Source: Corallococcus caeni (GTDB lineage: Bacteria; Myxococcota; Myxococcia; Myxococcales; Myxococcaceae). From it: a DNA stretch of 64,000 nt. The stretch is from assembly GCF_036245865.1 (NCBI RefSeq), contig NZ_BTTW01000010.1, positions 62,001 through 126,000 of the forward strand. Direction: 5' to 3'. The notes below the pieces were generated by a model that did no database searches, had not been told where the DNA came from, and worked only from the letters and a program-made list of their open reading frames with translations. The position numbers and the translations under genes were made by a program. Below, in pieces: positions 42,851-51,869 of the stretch (positions are counted from its first letter, which is position 1; the number at the start of each line of letters is the position of its first letter).

Positions 42851-45800
42851 TTGAAGTTCCGCGACGTGTTGAAGGCCTGGCCCGTGCTTCGGCAGCTCAC
42901 CCGAGGGGACGGCCGGGCGCTGGGAGACACGGCGATGACGGCGCGCAGCCGCGCGCTGGCGCCGCGCACCAAGTCCGCTGATGCGGTCGTGAAGTCCATC
43001 TGTCCGTACTGCGCGGTGGGCTGCGGACAGGAGGTGCACGTGCGCGACGGTCGCATCCTCGACATCGAGGGCGACCCGCACTCCCCCATCTCACGCGGGC
43101 GGCTGTGTCCCAAGGGCGCCGCGACCTTCCAACTGGTCACGGGAACGCAACGCGTCCAGCAGGTCCTCTACCGCCGCCCCGGCGGCACGGAGTGGGAGCC
43201 CATCCCCCTGGAAGAGGCGATGGACAAGGTGGCCGAGCGCGTGAAGCGCACGCGCGACGCGACGTTCCAACAGCGTGACGCGCAGGGCCACCGGTTGAAC
43301 CGGACGCTGGGGCTGGCGCACCTGGGCGGGGCGACGCTGGACAACGAGGAGAACTACCTCCTGAAGAAGCTGTTCACCGCGCTGGGCGTCGTGCAGGTGG
43401 AGAACCAGGCTCGAATATGACACGCGTCCACGGTGCCCGGTCTGGGCATCACGTTCGGTCGCGGCGGCGCCACGACGTTCCAGCAGGACCTGCAGCACTC
43501 GGACTGCATTCTCATCCAGGGCTCCAACATGGCCGAGTGCCATCCGGTGGGCTTCCAGTGGGTGATGGAGGCGAAGGCCCGGGGCGCGAAGGTCATCCAC
43601 GTCGACCCTCGCTACACGCGCACCAGCGCGGTGGCGGACGTGTACGCGCCCATCCGCGTGGGCACGGACATCGCGTTCCTGGGCGGGCTCATCCACTACG
43701 TGCTGGAGCACGAGCGGTACTTCCGCGACTACGTGGTGCAGTACACCAACGCGGCCACGCTCATCCGCGAGGACTTCGTGGACACGGAGGACCTGGAGGG
43801 CCTCTTCAGCGGCTACCAGCCGAAGGACAACCGCTATGACATCACGACCTGGCAGTACCAGGGCGTGCCGGGCGCCGTGCCCGCGGCGGGCCACAAGGAG
43901 CTGACGGACGAGCCGGGCGCGGGCGGCGGCGGACACGACCACCGGGTGGACGTGCACGAGGAGCACCGCGACGAGACGCTCCAGCATCCGCGGTGCGTGT
44001 TCCAGCTCTTGAAGCGCCACTTCTCCCGCTACACGCCGAAGGTGGTGTCCCAGGTGTGCGGCGTGGACGAGGCGCTGTTCCTCCAGGTGGCGAAGACGCT
44101 GTGTGACAACTCCAACCCGGAGCGCACCAGCGCGTTCTGCTACGCGGTGGGCTGGACGCAGCACTCGGTGGGCGTGCAGTACATCCGCACGGCGGCCATC
44201 CTCCAGTTGCTGCTGGGCAACATCGGCCGGCCGGGGGGCGGCATCCTCGCCTTGCGCGGGCACGCGTCCATCCAGGGCTCCACGGACATCCCCACGCTCT
44301 ACAACCTGCTGCCGGGCTACCTGCCCATGCCGCACGCCATCCCCACCCCGGACGGGCTGGAGCAATACATCCGCAACAACAAGTCCGGCAGCGGCTGGTG
44401 GTCGGAGTTCCCCAAGTACGCGGTGTCGCTGCTCAAGGCGTGGTTCGGGGACAGGGCCACGAAGGACAACGACTACCTCTTCGACCACCTGCCCCGGCTG
44501 ACGGGGAACCACTCGCACATGCAGACGGTGGCGGACATGGCGGACGGGAAGCTCCAGGGCTACTTCGTCATGGGGGAGAACCCCGCCGTGGGCAGCATGA
44601 ACGGGGCGCTCCAGCGCAAGGGGCTGCGCAAGCTGGACTGGCTGGTGGTGCGCGACTTCACCCTCATCGAGACGGCGGAGTTCTGGCGCACGGCGCCGGA
44701 GGTGCAGGCCGGGCAGGTGCGGCCGGAGGACATCCAAACGGAGGTGTTCTTCTTCCCGGCCGCCGCGCACACGGAGAAGGACGGCAGCTTCACCAACACG
44801 CAGCGGCTGCTGCAATGGCATCACAAGGCGGTAGAGCCGGCGGGGGACGCGCGCAGCGAGCTGCACTTCGCCTACCACCTGGGACGCAAGCTGCGCGCCC
44901 TCTACGCGGGCTCCACGGACCCCAAGGACGCGCCGCTGCTGGACCTGACGTGGGACTACCCCACGCACGGGCCGCACGCGGAGCCCTCCGCGGAGGCCGT
45001 GCTCAAGGAGATCAACGGCTACACGGTGGCGGACGGCAAGCCGGTGGACGGCTTCACGGCGCTGAAGGACGACGGCTCCACGGCGAGCGGCTGTTGGATC
45101 TACTCGGGCTGCTACAAGGACGGCGTCAACCAGACGGCGCGGCGCAAGCCGGGGCAGGCGCAGACGTGGGTGGCGCCCGAGTGGGGCTGGGCGTGGCCGT
45201 CCAACCGGCGGATGCTCTACAACCGCGCGTCGGCGGACGTGGACGGCAAGCCCTGGAGCGAGCGCAAGCGCTACGTGTGGTGGGACGCCGGGGAGAAGAA
45301 GTGGACCGGAGAGGACGTGCCGGACTTCATCGTGGACCGGCCGCCGGAGTACCGGCCCCCCGAGGGCGCGACGGGGCTGGCGACGCTCGCGGGCAATGAT
45401 CCGTTCCTGATGCAGGCGGACGGCAAGGGCTGGCTCTTCGCGCCCAGCGGGATGATGGACGGGCCGCTGCCCACGCACTACGAGCCCATGGAGTCGGTGG
45501 TGCCCAACCCGCTCTACGCGCAGCAGTGCAGCCCCACGCGCGAGGAGTGGAGGCGCAAGGACAATCCCTATCACCGGGCCTGGGGCGACCCGCGCTACCC
45601 GTACGTCGTCACGACCTACCGGCTCACCGAGCACCACACCGCGGGCGGCATGTCGCGCTGGCTGTCCTGGCTGAGCGAGCTGCAGCCGGAGATGTTCTGT
45701 GAAATCTCCCCGGAGCTGGCGCGGGAGAAGGGGCTGAGGAACGGGGACTGGTGCACGCTGGCCACGGCGCGAGGGGACCTGGAGTGCAGGGCGCTGGTCA

Positions 45801-46117
45801 CGGAGCGCATCCGCCCGCTGAAGGTGAAGGGAAGGCGGGTGCACCAGATTGGCCTGCCGTACCACTGGGGCGTCACGGGGCGCGTGCGCGGTGAAGGGGC
45901 CAACGAGCTGACGGCGTTCGTCGCGGATCAGAACGTGGACATCCAGGAGTCGAAGGCGTTCACGGCGGACCTGCGGGCGGGGCGGATGCGCTCGGGCGAG
46001 CGGGCCGCGGCGGGCGCGGCGCCGCCTCCGCTCACGGTACCGGAGGTGCCTCGCGACGTGACGCCGCCGGGTGAGGCGGACCACACGGAAGCGCAGGAAC
46101 CCGAGGGGAAGGGATAG
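42851..46117 (+). CDS. fdhA: Formate dehydrogenase catalytic subunit, selenocysteine-containing
   Basis: Mo/W-bis-MGD enzyme oxidising formate to CO2. The frame reads through an in-frame UGA at 43418-43420, giving 1088 residues with Sec at 190: context VENQARI-Sec-HASTVPGLGITFGRGG, the exact active-site position of FdnG-type enzymes. N-terminal [4Fe-4S] site CPYCAVGCG and GRLCPKGA; later AECHPVGFQWVMEAK, LGWTQHSVGVQYIRT, LRGHASIQG and LPYHWGVTGRVRGEGANELT. TTG start at 42851 with GGGAGGAG at good spacing. No twin-arginine signal is present (MKFRDVLKAWPVLRQLTRGD), so the complex should face the cytoplasm, unlike E. coli FDH-N. First gene of fdhABC. Confidence 0.93.
43421..43450 (+). promoter_or_regulatory. 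Bacterial SECIS hairpin after the UGA codon
   Basis: GGTGCCC (43432-43438) pairs with GGGCATC (43444-43450), six Watson-Crick pairs and one G-U, around the loop GGTCT. The loop GGUCU begins 21 nt after the U of the UGA. The E. coli fdhF SECIS has the same GGUCU apical loop at the same distance. The element should bind SelB and direct selenocysteine insertion. It is itself coding (HASTVPGLGI). Confidence 0.85.
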
Positions 46118-46121
46118 GCGC

Positions 46122-46916
46122 ATGGGGAGCCGCAAGGGGTTCTTCACGGACACGACGCTCTGCATCGGCTGCAAGGCGTGCGAGGTCGCGTGCAAGCAGT
46201 GGAACCAGCTTCCGGACGACGGCTTCCACTTCACGGGCATGTCGTACGACCAGACGGCGCACCTGGGCGCGTCGACGTGGCGGCACGTGGCGTTCGTGGA
46301 GCGGCCGGTGCCGTTGCAGGGGCAGACGTCGGGCGCGGGGGACTTCTCCTGGCTGATGATGTCGGACGTGTGCAAGCACTGCCAGCGCGCGGCCTGTCTG
46401 GAGGCGTGTCCCACGGGCGCCATCGTGCGCACGGAGTTCGACACGGTCTACGTGCAGCCGGACGTGTGCAACGGCTGCGGCTACTGCGTGTCGGCGTGTC
46501 CGTTCGGCGTGATTGACCGGCGCGAGGACGACGGGCGCGCGTGGAAGTGCACGCTCTGTTACGACCGCATCAGCGACGACCAGACGCCCGCGTGCGCGAA
46601 GGCGTGTCCCACGGCGTCCATCCAGTACGGCGACCTGGACGAACTGCACGCGCGAGCGGAGACGCGCGTGCGCGACCTGCACCAGCAGGGCGTGACGGAC
46701 GCGTACCTGTACGGCAAGGACGCGGAAGGACAGCCGGGCACGGGCGGGCTCAACGCGTTCTTCCTGCTGTTGGACAAGCCGGAGGTCTACAACCTGCCGC
46801 CCGACCCCGTGGTGCCGACGAAGAAGGCGCTGCGGTCGTGGGCGTCCGTGGCGATGGGCGCGGTGGGCATGGTGGCCGTGGCGGTGGGCGCGGTGGTGTT
46901 GGGGCGGGAGGGGTGA
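46122..46916 (+). CDS. fdhB: Formate dehydrogenase iron-sulfur subunit
   Basis: 264 residues from the ATG at 46122, which follows the fdhA stop by 4 nt. Four [4Fe-4S] motifs: CIGCKACEVACKQWNQ, CKHCQRAACLEACPTGAI, CNGCGYCVSACPFGVID, and CTLCYDRI with CAKACPTASIQYGD. C-terminal hydrophobic helix (SVAMGAVGMVAVAVGAVVLG) anchors it, as in FdnH-type subunits. Transfers electrons from the catalytic subunit to the membrane subunit. Confidence 0.94.
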   Translation: MGSRKGFFTDTTLCIGCKACEVACKQWNQLPDDGFHFTGMSYDQTAHLGASTWRHVAFVERPVPLQGQTSGAGDFSWLMMSDVCKHCQRAACLEACPTGAIVRTEFDTVYVQPDVCNGCGYCVSACPFGVIDRREDDGRAWKCTLCYDRISDDQTPACAKACPTASIQYGDLDELHARAETRVRDLHQQGVTDAYLYGKDAEGQPGTGGLNAFFLLLDKPEVYNLPPDPVVPTKKALRSWASVAMGAVGMVAVAVGAVVLGREG

Positions 46917-48124
46917 TGAGCGACGACACGCTGTTGGACCGGCTGCAGCGCAAGGCGGACGGGCGGAACATCGATCCGCGCGCGGGCATCCTGGAGGGCG
47001 AGGGTGCCCAGCAGCGGGTGAAGGATCCGGAGCCCACGAGGCAGGGGATGGACGTGTTGTCCACGGTGCCGTCGAGGTCAGGGCCGGACAGCGCGGAGGC
47101 GCCGAGCTACTACGGCATGCCGGTGTTGAAGGAGCCGCTGTGGATCTGGACCGTGCCCGCGTACTTCTACGTGGGCGGGGTGGCGGGCGCGGCGAGCGTG
47201 CTCGGGGTGGCGCTGGAGTCCTTCGGAGGGCGTCGGCTGGGGCGGCTGGCGGAGCGCTGTCACACGGTGGGCCTGGCGGGCGACATCATGAGCGCGGGGC
47301 TGTTGATCCACGACCTGGGCAGGCCGTCCCGCTTCCTGAACATGCTGCGCGTGTTCCGGCCCACGTCGCCCATGAGCATGGGGTCGTGGGTGCTGGCGGG
47401 TTCGGGCGCGGTGAACTCGGCGGCGTGGGTGCTGCGGCGGAGGCCCGGGGTCCTGGGCGGCATGGGGCGAGTGGCGGGCTGGATGGGCGCGGTGCTGGGC
47501 CTGCCGCTCGCGGGGTACACGGCGGTGCTGGTGAGCAACACGGCGGTGCCCCTGTGGCAGCAGGTGGGGCGCACGCTGCCGCTGTTCTTCATGTCCTCCG
47601 CGACGGCGAGCGCGGGGAGCCTGTTGTCCCTGTTCCCGCACACGGACAAGGAGGAGCGAGTGCTGCGCCGCTTCCGCATCGCGGGCAAGGTGGCGGAGCT
47701 GTTCACGCGCGAAGCGGTGGAGCTGGAGGCGCGGCAGGTCGTGGAGGTGGGCAAGCCGCTGCGCTCGGGAGTGTCTGGAGCGCTGTGGATGCTGTCGCGG
47801 ACGTGTTCGCTGGCGGGGCTGGTGGTGGACGTACTGCCGGGGCGGTCGCGGTGGAAGCAGGTGACAGCGGACGTGCTGTCCACGGTGGGCGCGGTGGCCG
47901 TGCGCTACGGCATCATCCAGGCGGGCAAGGCCTCCGCCCGGAATCCACAGGCCACGTTCCAGGGACAGCGACAGGGACTGGGTGCGGCGCAGGTGGACGG
48001 GAACACGGTGGCGTCGGACGGAAAGCCGCTGAGCTTCCCGTTGCCCGTGCTGGGCCAGGCCAGCCCTCCCAGGCCGGATGCACCGTATGCACGGTTCATG
48101 GTGACGCAGCCGCAGCCGTTATGA
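46916..48124 (+). CDS. fdhC: Formate dehydrogenase NrfD-type membrane subunit
   Basis: 402 residues. A hydrophilic N-terminal ~70 residues (MSDDTLLDRLQRKADGRNID) precedes about eight membrane helices, including LWIWTVPAYFYVGGVAGAAS, HTVGLAGDIMSAGLLIHDLG, MSMGSWVLAGSGAVNSAAWV and PLFFMSSATASAGSLLSL. This is the NrfD/PsrC family quinone-reactive subunit, not the diheme cytochrome b (FdnI) of E. coli. Start ATG at 46916 shares one base with the fdhB stop. Its stop forms half of the palindrome TGATCA with the convergent mobA. Confidence 0.9.
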   Translation: MSDDTLLDRLQRKADGRNIDPRAGILEGEGAQQRVKDPEPTRQGMDVLSTVPSRSGPDSAEAPSYYGMPVLKEPLWIWTVPAYFYVGGVAGAASVLGVALESFGGRRLGRLAERCHTVGLAGDIMSAGLLIHDLGRPSRFLNMLRVFRPTSPMSMGSWVLAGSGAVNSAAWVLRRRPGVLGGMGRVAGWMGAVLGLPLAGYTAVLVSNTAVPLWQQVGRTLPLFFMSSATASAGSLLSLFPHTDKEERVLRRFRIAGKVAELFTREAVELEARQVVEVGKPLRSGVSGALWMLSRTCSLAGLVVDVLPGRSRWKQVTADVLSTVGAVAVRYGIIQAGKASARNPQATFQGQRQGLGAAQVDGNTVASDGKPLSFPLPVLGQASPPRPDAPYARFMVTQPQPL

Positions 48125-48730
48125 TCAGGGCAACGTGACGCCGTAACGCGCCAGGTCCTCCGGCGTGTTCACGTTCGCCAGCGCGCGCAGCTCCGGATCC
48201 ACCGCGCGCAGTGCGTCCACGAGCAGCGTCCGGGTGCGGAGGCGCATCAGCACCCGCCGCATGGAGGGATCCTCCGTCAGCGCTTCACCCCACCGCGTGA
48301 CCAGCTCCGTGCGGTACGCCGCGAAGAGTGGCTCCCACCGTCCGTCGCGCTCGAAGCACACCGCGTCCACGTCAATGGCCCGCGCGTCCAACACCACCCG
48401 CGCCGCGGACTCCGTGACGAACGGCATGTCACACGCCACCACGAAGACCCACGCTGTGTGCGCCGCACCCAGGGCCGCATGGACGCCTCCGGGCGCTCCC
48501 TTGCCCTTCACCGCGTCCGCTACCGTGCGAAGCCCGAAGCGCTCGTACGGTTCCGGAACATTCGCCACCAGCACCACGTCCTCGAAATGCGACCCGAATG
48601 CCCGCAGGCGTTCCAGGGTTGTGAGCCCTCCCACGCTCAGCAGCCCCTTGGCCACACCTCCCAGACGGGTCCCCTGCCCTCCTGCCAGGATGGCCAGTGT
48701 CACGTCGGGAAAGGTCGCGGATCCGTCCAT
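48125..48730 (-). CDS. mobA: Molybdenum cofactor guanylyltransferase MobA
   Basis: 201 residues. Adds GMP to Mo-molybdopterin to make (bis-)MGD. Nucleotidyltransferase signature LAILAGGQGTRLGGVAKGLL, then DAVKGKGAPGGVHAALGA and metal-binding Asp in VFVVACDMPFVT, and NVNTPEDLARYG at the C-terminus, where MobA has its conserved NxNTPxD motif. Oriented against the fdh genes and abutting fdhC without a gap, divergent from moeA (156-nt gap). Its product is needed by the neighbouring formate dehydrogenase. Confidence 0.93.
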   Translation of the reverse strand: MDGSATFPDVTLAILAGGQGTRLGGVAKGLLSVGGLTTLERLRAFGSHFEDVVLVANVPEPYERFGLRTVADAVKGKGAPGGVHAALGAAHTAWVFVVACDMPFVTESAARVVLDARAIDVDAVCFERDGRWEPLFAAYRTELVTRWGEALTEDPSMRRVLMRLRTRTLLVDALRAVDPELRALANVNTPEDLARYGVTLP

Positions 48731-48886
48731 GTCCGCCGACCCTACACACCTCCCTCCCGCCCGGGAAACACGCCACTCCCCGGATTTCGCCAAGCCCCAG
48801 AGGGAGGGAGCAGCCTCCGTTCCCACGCCACCCGTGGACAAGGCACGCGCCCCCCGTCGTAGAGTCCAGCTCCCCCTCCTGGACGC

Positions 48887-50140
48887 ATGCCGCTGACTCC
48901 CCTCCCCGCCGCGCGACTGGCCGCGCTCGATGCCATCGCGCCCGCGGCCCCCGCGCGCCTTCCCCTGCTGGAAGCCCATGGCCGGTTCCTCGCCGCTGGT
49001 GTCGTCGCCTCACGCGCGCTGCCCGGCTGCGACAACTCCGCCATGGACGGGTGGGCCGTGCGCGCTGAGGAGACCCGGGGCGCCAACCGCGACCGCCCCG
49101 CGCGCCTGCGCATCGTCGACACCGTCTACGCCGGCCACCTGCCGCGCCGCGCCCTCCAGCCCGGCGAAGCCGCGCGCGTCTTCACCGGCGCCCCGCTCTC
49201 CCCCGGCGCCGACGCCGTCGTCCGTCAGGAGGCCGCGCGCCCCACCGACGACGGCGCCCACGTGGACCTCTTCGTCTCCGTCGGGCCCGGCCACGACCTG
49301 CGCCGCGCCGGCGAAGAGGTGATGCCCGGCACGCCGCTGTTCGCCGCGGGCCAGCGCGTGGACGCCACCGTGCTCGGCGTGCTCGCGTCGCTGGGTGAGG
49401 CCACCGCGCTCGTGCGCCCCGCGCCGCGCGTCGCCGTCGTCGCCACCGGGGATGAGCTCGTCCCTCCCGGCCAGCCCGCGCAAGCCCACCAGGTCTTCGA
49501 GAGCAACCGCCTCCTCGTGGCCGCGCTCGCCCGCGAGGCCGGCGCGGACGTCACGCACCTGGGCCGCTCGCGCGACGACGAGGCGGAGCTGCACGCACAA
49601 CTGGAGACGCTGGCGCCCCAGGTCGACGTGCTCATCACCACCGGCGGCGCCTCCGTGGGCGACAAGGACTGCGTGAAGCGCGTCCTCACCCGGATGGGCG
49701 CGCGCTTCCTCGTGGACGGCGTCGCGCTCAAGCCCGGCAAGCCCGTGGCCGTGGCCCGCCTGGGCTCCACCGCCGTCGTCGTGCTGCCCGGCAACCCCGG
49801 CGCCGCCACCGTCGCGTTTGATCAATTCGCGCGGCCCCTCCTCTTCAAGCACCAGGGCGTCCTCGAACAGCGCCGCGTCACCCGCGCCCGCCTCTCCGAA
49901 GCCCGTCACAAGCAGGCGGGCCTCACGTACCTCGTCACCGTCGCGGCGCTCGAAGCGCGCGGGGACGGCGCCGAACCGTGGGCACGCCTGCGGCCCCAGG
50001 GCGCGGGACAGATTCTCCAGAACGTCGCGGCCCGGGGCTGGGCCGTCCTCCCCGCCGGCCGCGCCGACTTCGCCGAGGGCGAGGCCGTGGACGTGCAGCT
50101 CTTCGAACAGCCGGACTTCCACCCCGTGGAGGCCCCGTGA
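48887..50140 (+). CDS. moeA: Molybdopterin molybdenumtransferase MoeA
   Basis: 417 residues. Inserts Mo into adenylated molybdopterin. Motifs: LPGCDNSAMDGWAVRAEET near the N-terminus (active-site DNSAMDG), GAPLSPGADAVVRQE, VVATGDELVPPGQP, ITTGGASVGDKDCVKRVL and LPGNPGAATVAFDQF (the cofactor-binding GxP loop). Full-length four-domain protein. It overlaps the MobB-FdhD gene by 4 nt (GTGA), so both are translated together. Confidence 0.95.
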   Translation: MPLTPLPAARLAALDAIAPAAPARLPLLEAHGRFLAAGVVASRALPGCDNSAMDGWAVRAEETRGANRDRPARLRIVDTVYAGHLPRRALQPGEAARVFTGAPLSPGADAVVRQEAARPTDDGAHVDLFVSVGPGHDLRRAGEEVMPGTPLFAAGQRVDATVLGVLASLGEATALVRPAPRVAVVATGDELVPPGQPAQAHQVFESNRLLVAALAREAGADVTHLGRSRDDEAELHAQLETLAPQVDVLITTGGASVGDKDCVKRVLTRMGARFLVDGVALKPGKPVAVARLGSTAVVVLPGNPGAATVAFDQFARPLLFKHQGVLEQRRVTRARLSEARHKQAGLTYLVTVAALEARGDGAEPWARLRPQGAGQILQNVAARGWAVLPAGRADFAEGEAVDVQLFEQPDFHPVEAP

Positions 50141-51567
50141 AGCCGCCCCCCGCGCTCGCCGTCATCGGCCACTCCGGCGCCGGCAAGACGACGCTCCTGG
50201 AGCGCGTGCTGCCGGAGCTGGCCTCGCGCGGCCTGCGCGTGGCGTACGTGAAGCACTCGTCGGACGCGCACCCGCTCCACCGCCCGGGCAGCGACACCGC
50301 GCGCCTGGACGCCGCGGGCGCCGTGCTCACGGGCTTCGCCACGCCGGACGGCACGCAGCGCACCACCCACCAAGCCCTGTCCCCCGCGCTGCTGGCGCGC
50401 GACGCGGAGCGCGTGGACCTGGTGCTCGTGGAGGGCTGGAAGGACGGCCCCCTCCCGAAGCTGGAGGTGTGGCGCGAGGGGCTGGAAGCGCCGCTCGCGG
50501 CCTCCCGGCCCGACGTGCTCGCCGTGGTGACGGACGCGCCCGCGCCTCCGCCCGCCGTGGCCTCGCGCACGCGCCTGCCCGCGACCGCACTCGCCGTCGC
50601 GGACTTCCTCACCGCGTGGCTGAGTGATCAGTCCGCGCCGAGGAAGGTCTCCCTCCCAGAGCCGCGCGGCGTCACCCACCGCGCGGTGCGCCGCTTCGAC
50701 GGTGACACCCTCCGTGCGGCCGAGGACGACCGCGTGGCCGTGGAGGAGCCCCTGGAGATCCGCGTGAGCGGCGACACCGTCGCCACCACCATGCGAACCC
50801 CCGGCCATGATCGCGAGCTCGCGGTGGGCTTCCTCTTCGCCGAGGGCATCCTTGATGATGGAGCCGACCTGGGCAGCCTCTTCCACTGCGGCCACCCCGG
50901 CGAGGAAGGCTACGGCAACGTGCTGGAGGTCATCCCCGCCGCCGGCGCCGTGCTCGACCTGGAGCGCGTGGAGGCCACCCGCCGCGGCACCCTCACCACC
51001 TCCGCGTGCGGCGTGTGCGGCCGCCGCGACGTGGACGACCTGATGGCCCGCTGCGACCGCGTCGCCCCCGGCCCCGTCCTCTCCCCCCGCACCGTGGCCC
51101 TGGCCACCGAACGCCTGCGCGCCATCCAGTACACCTTCGAGCTCACCGGCGGAGTGCACGCCGCCGCCGCGCTGGACGCAAACGGGGAGCTGCTCGCCGC
51201 CCACGAGGACGTGGGCCGCCACAACGCCGTGGACAAGGTGGTGGGCGCCCTGGTCCTGGCCGGCGCCGTGCGCAGCCCGCGCCGCCTGCCCACCCCGCCC
51301 TTCCCCGCCGCCCCCACGGTCCTGGCCGTCAGCGGCCGCGCCAGCTTCGAGATCGTCCAGAAGGCCGCCCGCGCCCGCATCCCCGTCGTCGTCAGCGTGT
51401 CCGCCGCCAGCTCCCTGGCCATTGACCTGGCCCTGCGTGCCGGCGTGACGCTCGCTGCGTTCTCAAGGAACGGCCGCTGCAACGTCTACACCGCGACAGA
51501 ACGCCTGCAGTCCCACCTCCAACCTCCGGGAATCCCTCATGACTTCCGCCATGACGCACCCCGGTGA
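50137..51567 (+). CDS. fdhD: MobB-FdhD fusion protein
   Basis: 476 residues from the GTG at 50137. Residues 1-165 are a MobB domain: P-loop VIGHSGAGKTTLLERV, VAYVKHSSDAHPLHRPGSDT and LVLVEGWKDGPLPKLEVWRE. Residues about 180-470 are FdhD, the sulfurtransferase that sulfurates the Mo cofactor of formate dehydrogenase: ELAVGFLFAEGIL, the Cys loop TSACGVCGRRD (CxxC), FELTGGVHAAAALD, EDVGRHNAVDKVVG and VSGRASFEIVQKAA. Both domains keep their key residues. The fusion links MGD handling with delivery of sulfurated cofactor to the enzyme encoded upstream. The linker is short (about LSDQSAPRKVSLPEP). Confidence 0.93.
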   Translation: MKPPPALAVIGHSGAGKTTLLERVLPELASRGLRVAYVKHSSDAHPLHRPGSDTARLDAAGAVLTGFATPDGTQRTTHQALSPALLARDAERVDLVLVEGWKDGPLPKLEVWREGLEAPLAASRPDVLAVVTDAPAPPPAVASRTRLPATALAVADFLTAWLSDQSAPRKVSLPEPRGVTHRAVRRFDGDTLRAAEDDRVAVEEPLEIRVSGDTVATTMRTPGHDRELAVGFLFAEGILDDGADLGSLFHCGHPGEEGYGNVLEVIPAAGAVLDLERVEATRRGTLTTSACGVCGRRDVDDLMARCDRVAPGPVLSPRTVALATERLRAIQYTFELTGGVHAAAALDANGELLAAHEDVGRHNAVDKVVGALVLAGAVRSPRRLPTPPFPAAPTVLAVSGRASFEIVQKAARARIPVVVSVSAASSLAIDLALRAGVTLAAFSRNGRCNVYTATERLQSHLQPPGIPHDFRHDAPR

Positions 51568-51869
51568 AGGGGCAGGCAGCCAGGTGTCAGACCGGCATCG
51601 TACATGCAGTCCACGACCCGGCCGGGTCAGGGCGGAGTCCGGGGGAGATCCAATGACCCCGCCAGACTTCAATGTCTCCGGAAGAAAATTCGCATCAGAC
51701 GTCCGGCGCAGGTGTCCAAGTTTTCACCTGATGTCATGTCTTTCTTGCTGAGCAGTGGTTGCGCCGCGACGCACAATTTGGCAGTCTTGCATTTCCTCCT
51801 GGTTAAACTTTTCTAGTCTAGACGGTATCCTCTGCGAAACCTGAACGTGAGCAGAGGGGGGTGGACACG
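51568..51869 (+). promoter_or_regulatory. AT-richer promoter region of the eps locus
   Basis: 302 nt between fdhD and epsZ. From about 51680 to 51830 the base composition is clearly less GC-rich than anywhere nearby (for example GTTAAACTTTTCTAGTCTAG at 51802-51821), as expected for a promoter. A TTGCAT at 51787 and A/T hexamers near 51812 could form a weak -35/-10 pair, but the spacing is not good and I do not assign one. I see no gene in it. Confidence 0.55.
51829..51857 (+). promoter_or_regulatory. Hairpin that can hide the epsZ ribosome binding site
   Basis: CCTCTGC (51829-51835) is the exact complement of GCAGAGG (51851-51857), loop 15 nt. The right arm is the start of the purine-rich Shine-Dalgarno tract (GCAGAGGGGGG) of epsZ, whose ATG is at 51870. 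If the stem forms, the ribosome binding site is at least partly paired. Confidence 0.55.

Noticed and set aside
43418-43420. TGA in formate dehydrogenase as a frameshift or nonsense mutation
   Set aside because: It lies at the conserved Sec/Cys site, the frame continues without shift, and a SECIS-like hairpin follows.
51779-51790. Sigma-54 promoter (TGGCA...TTGC) upstream of epsZ
   Set aside because: The GG and GC elements are 3 bp too close for the -24/-12 spacing.
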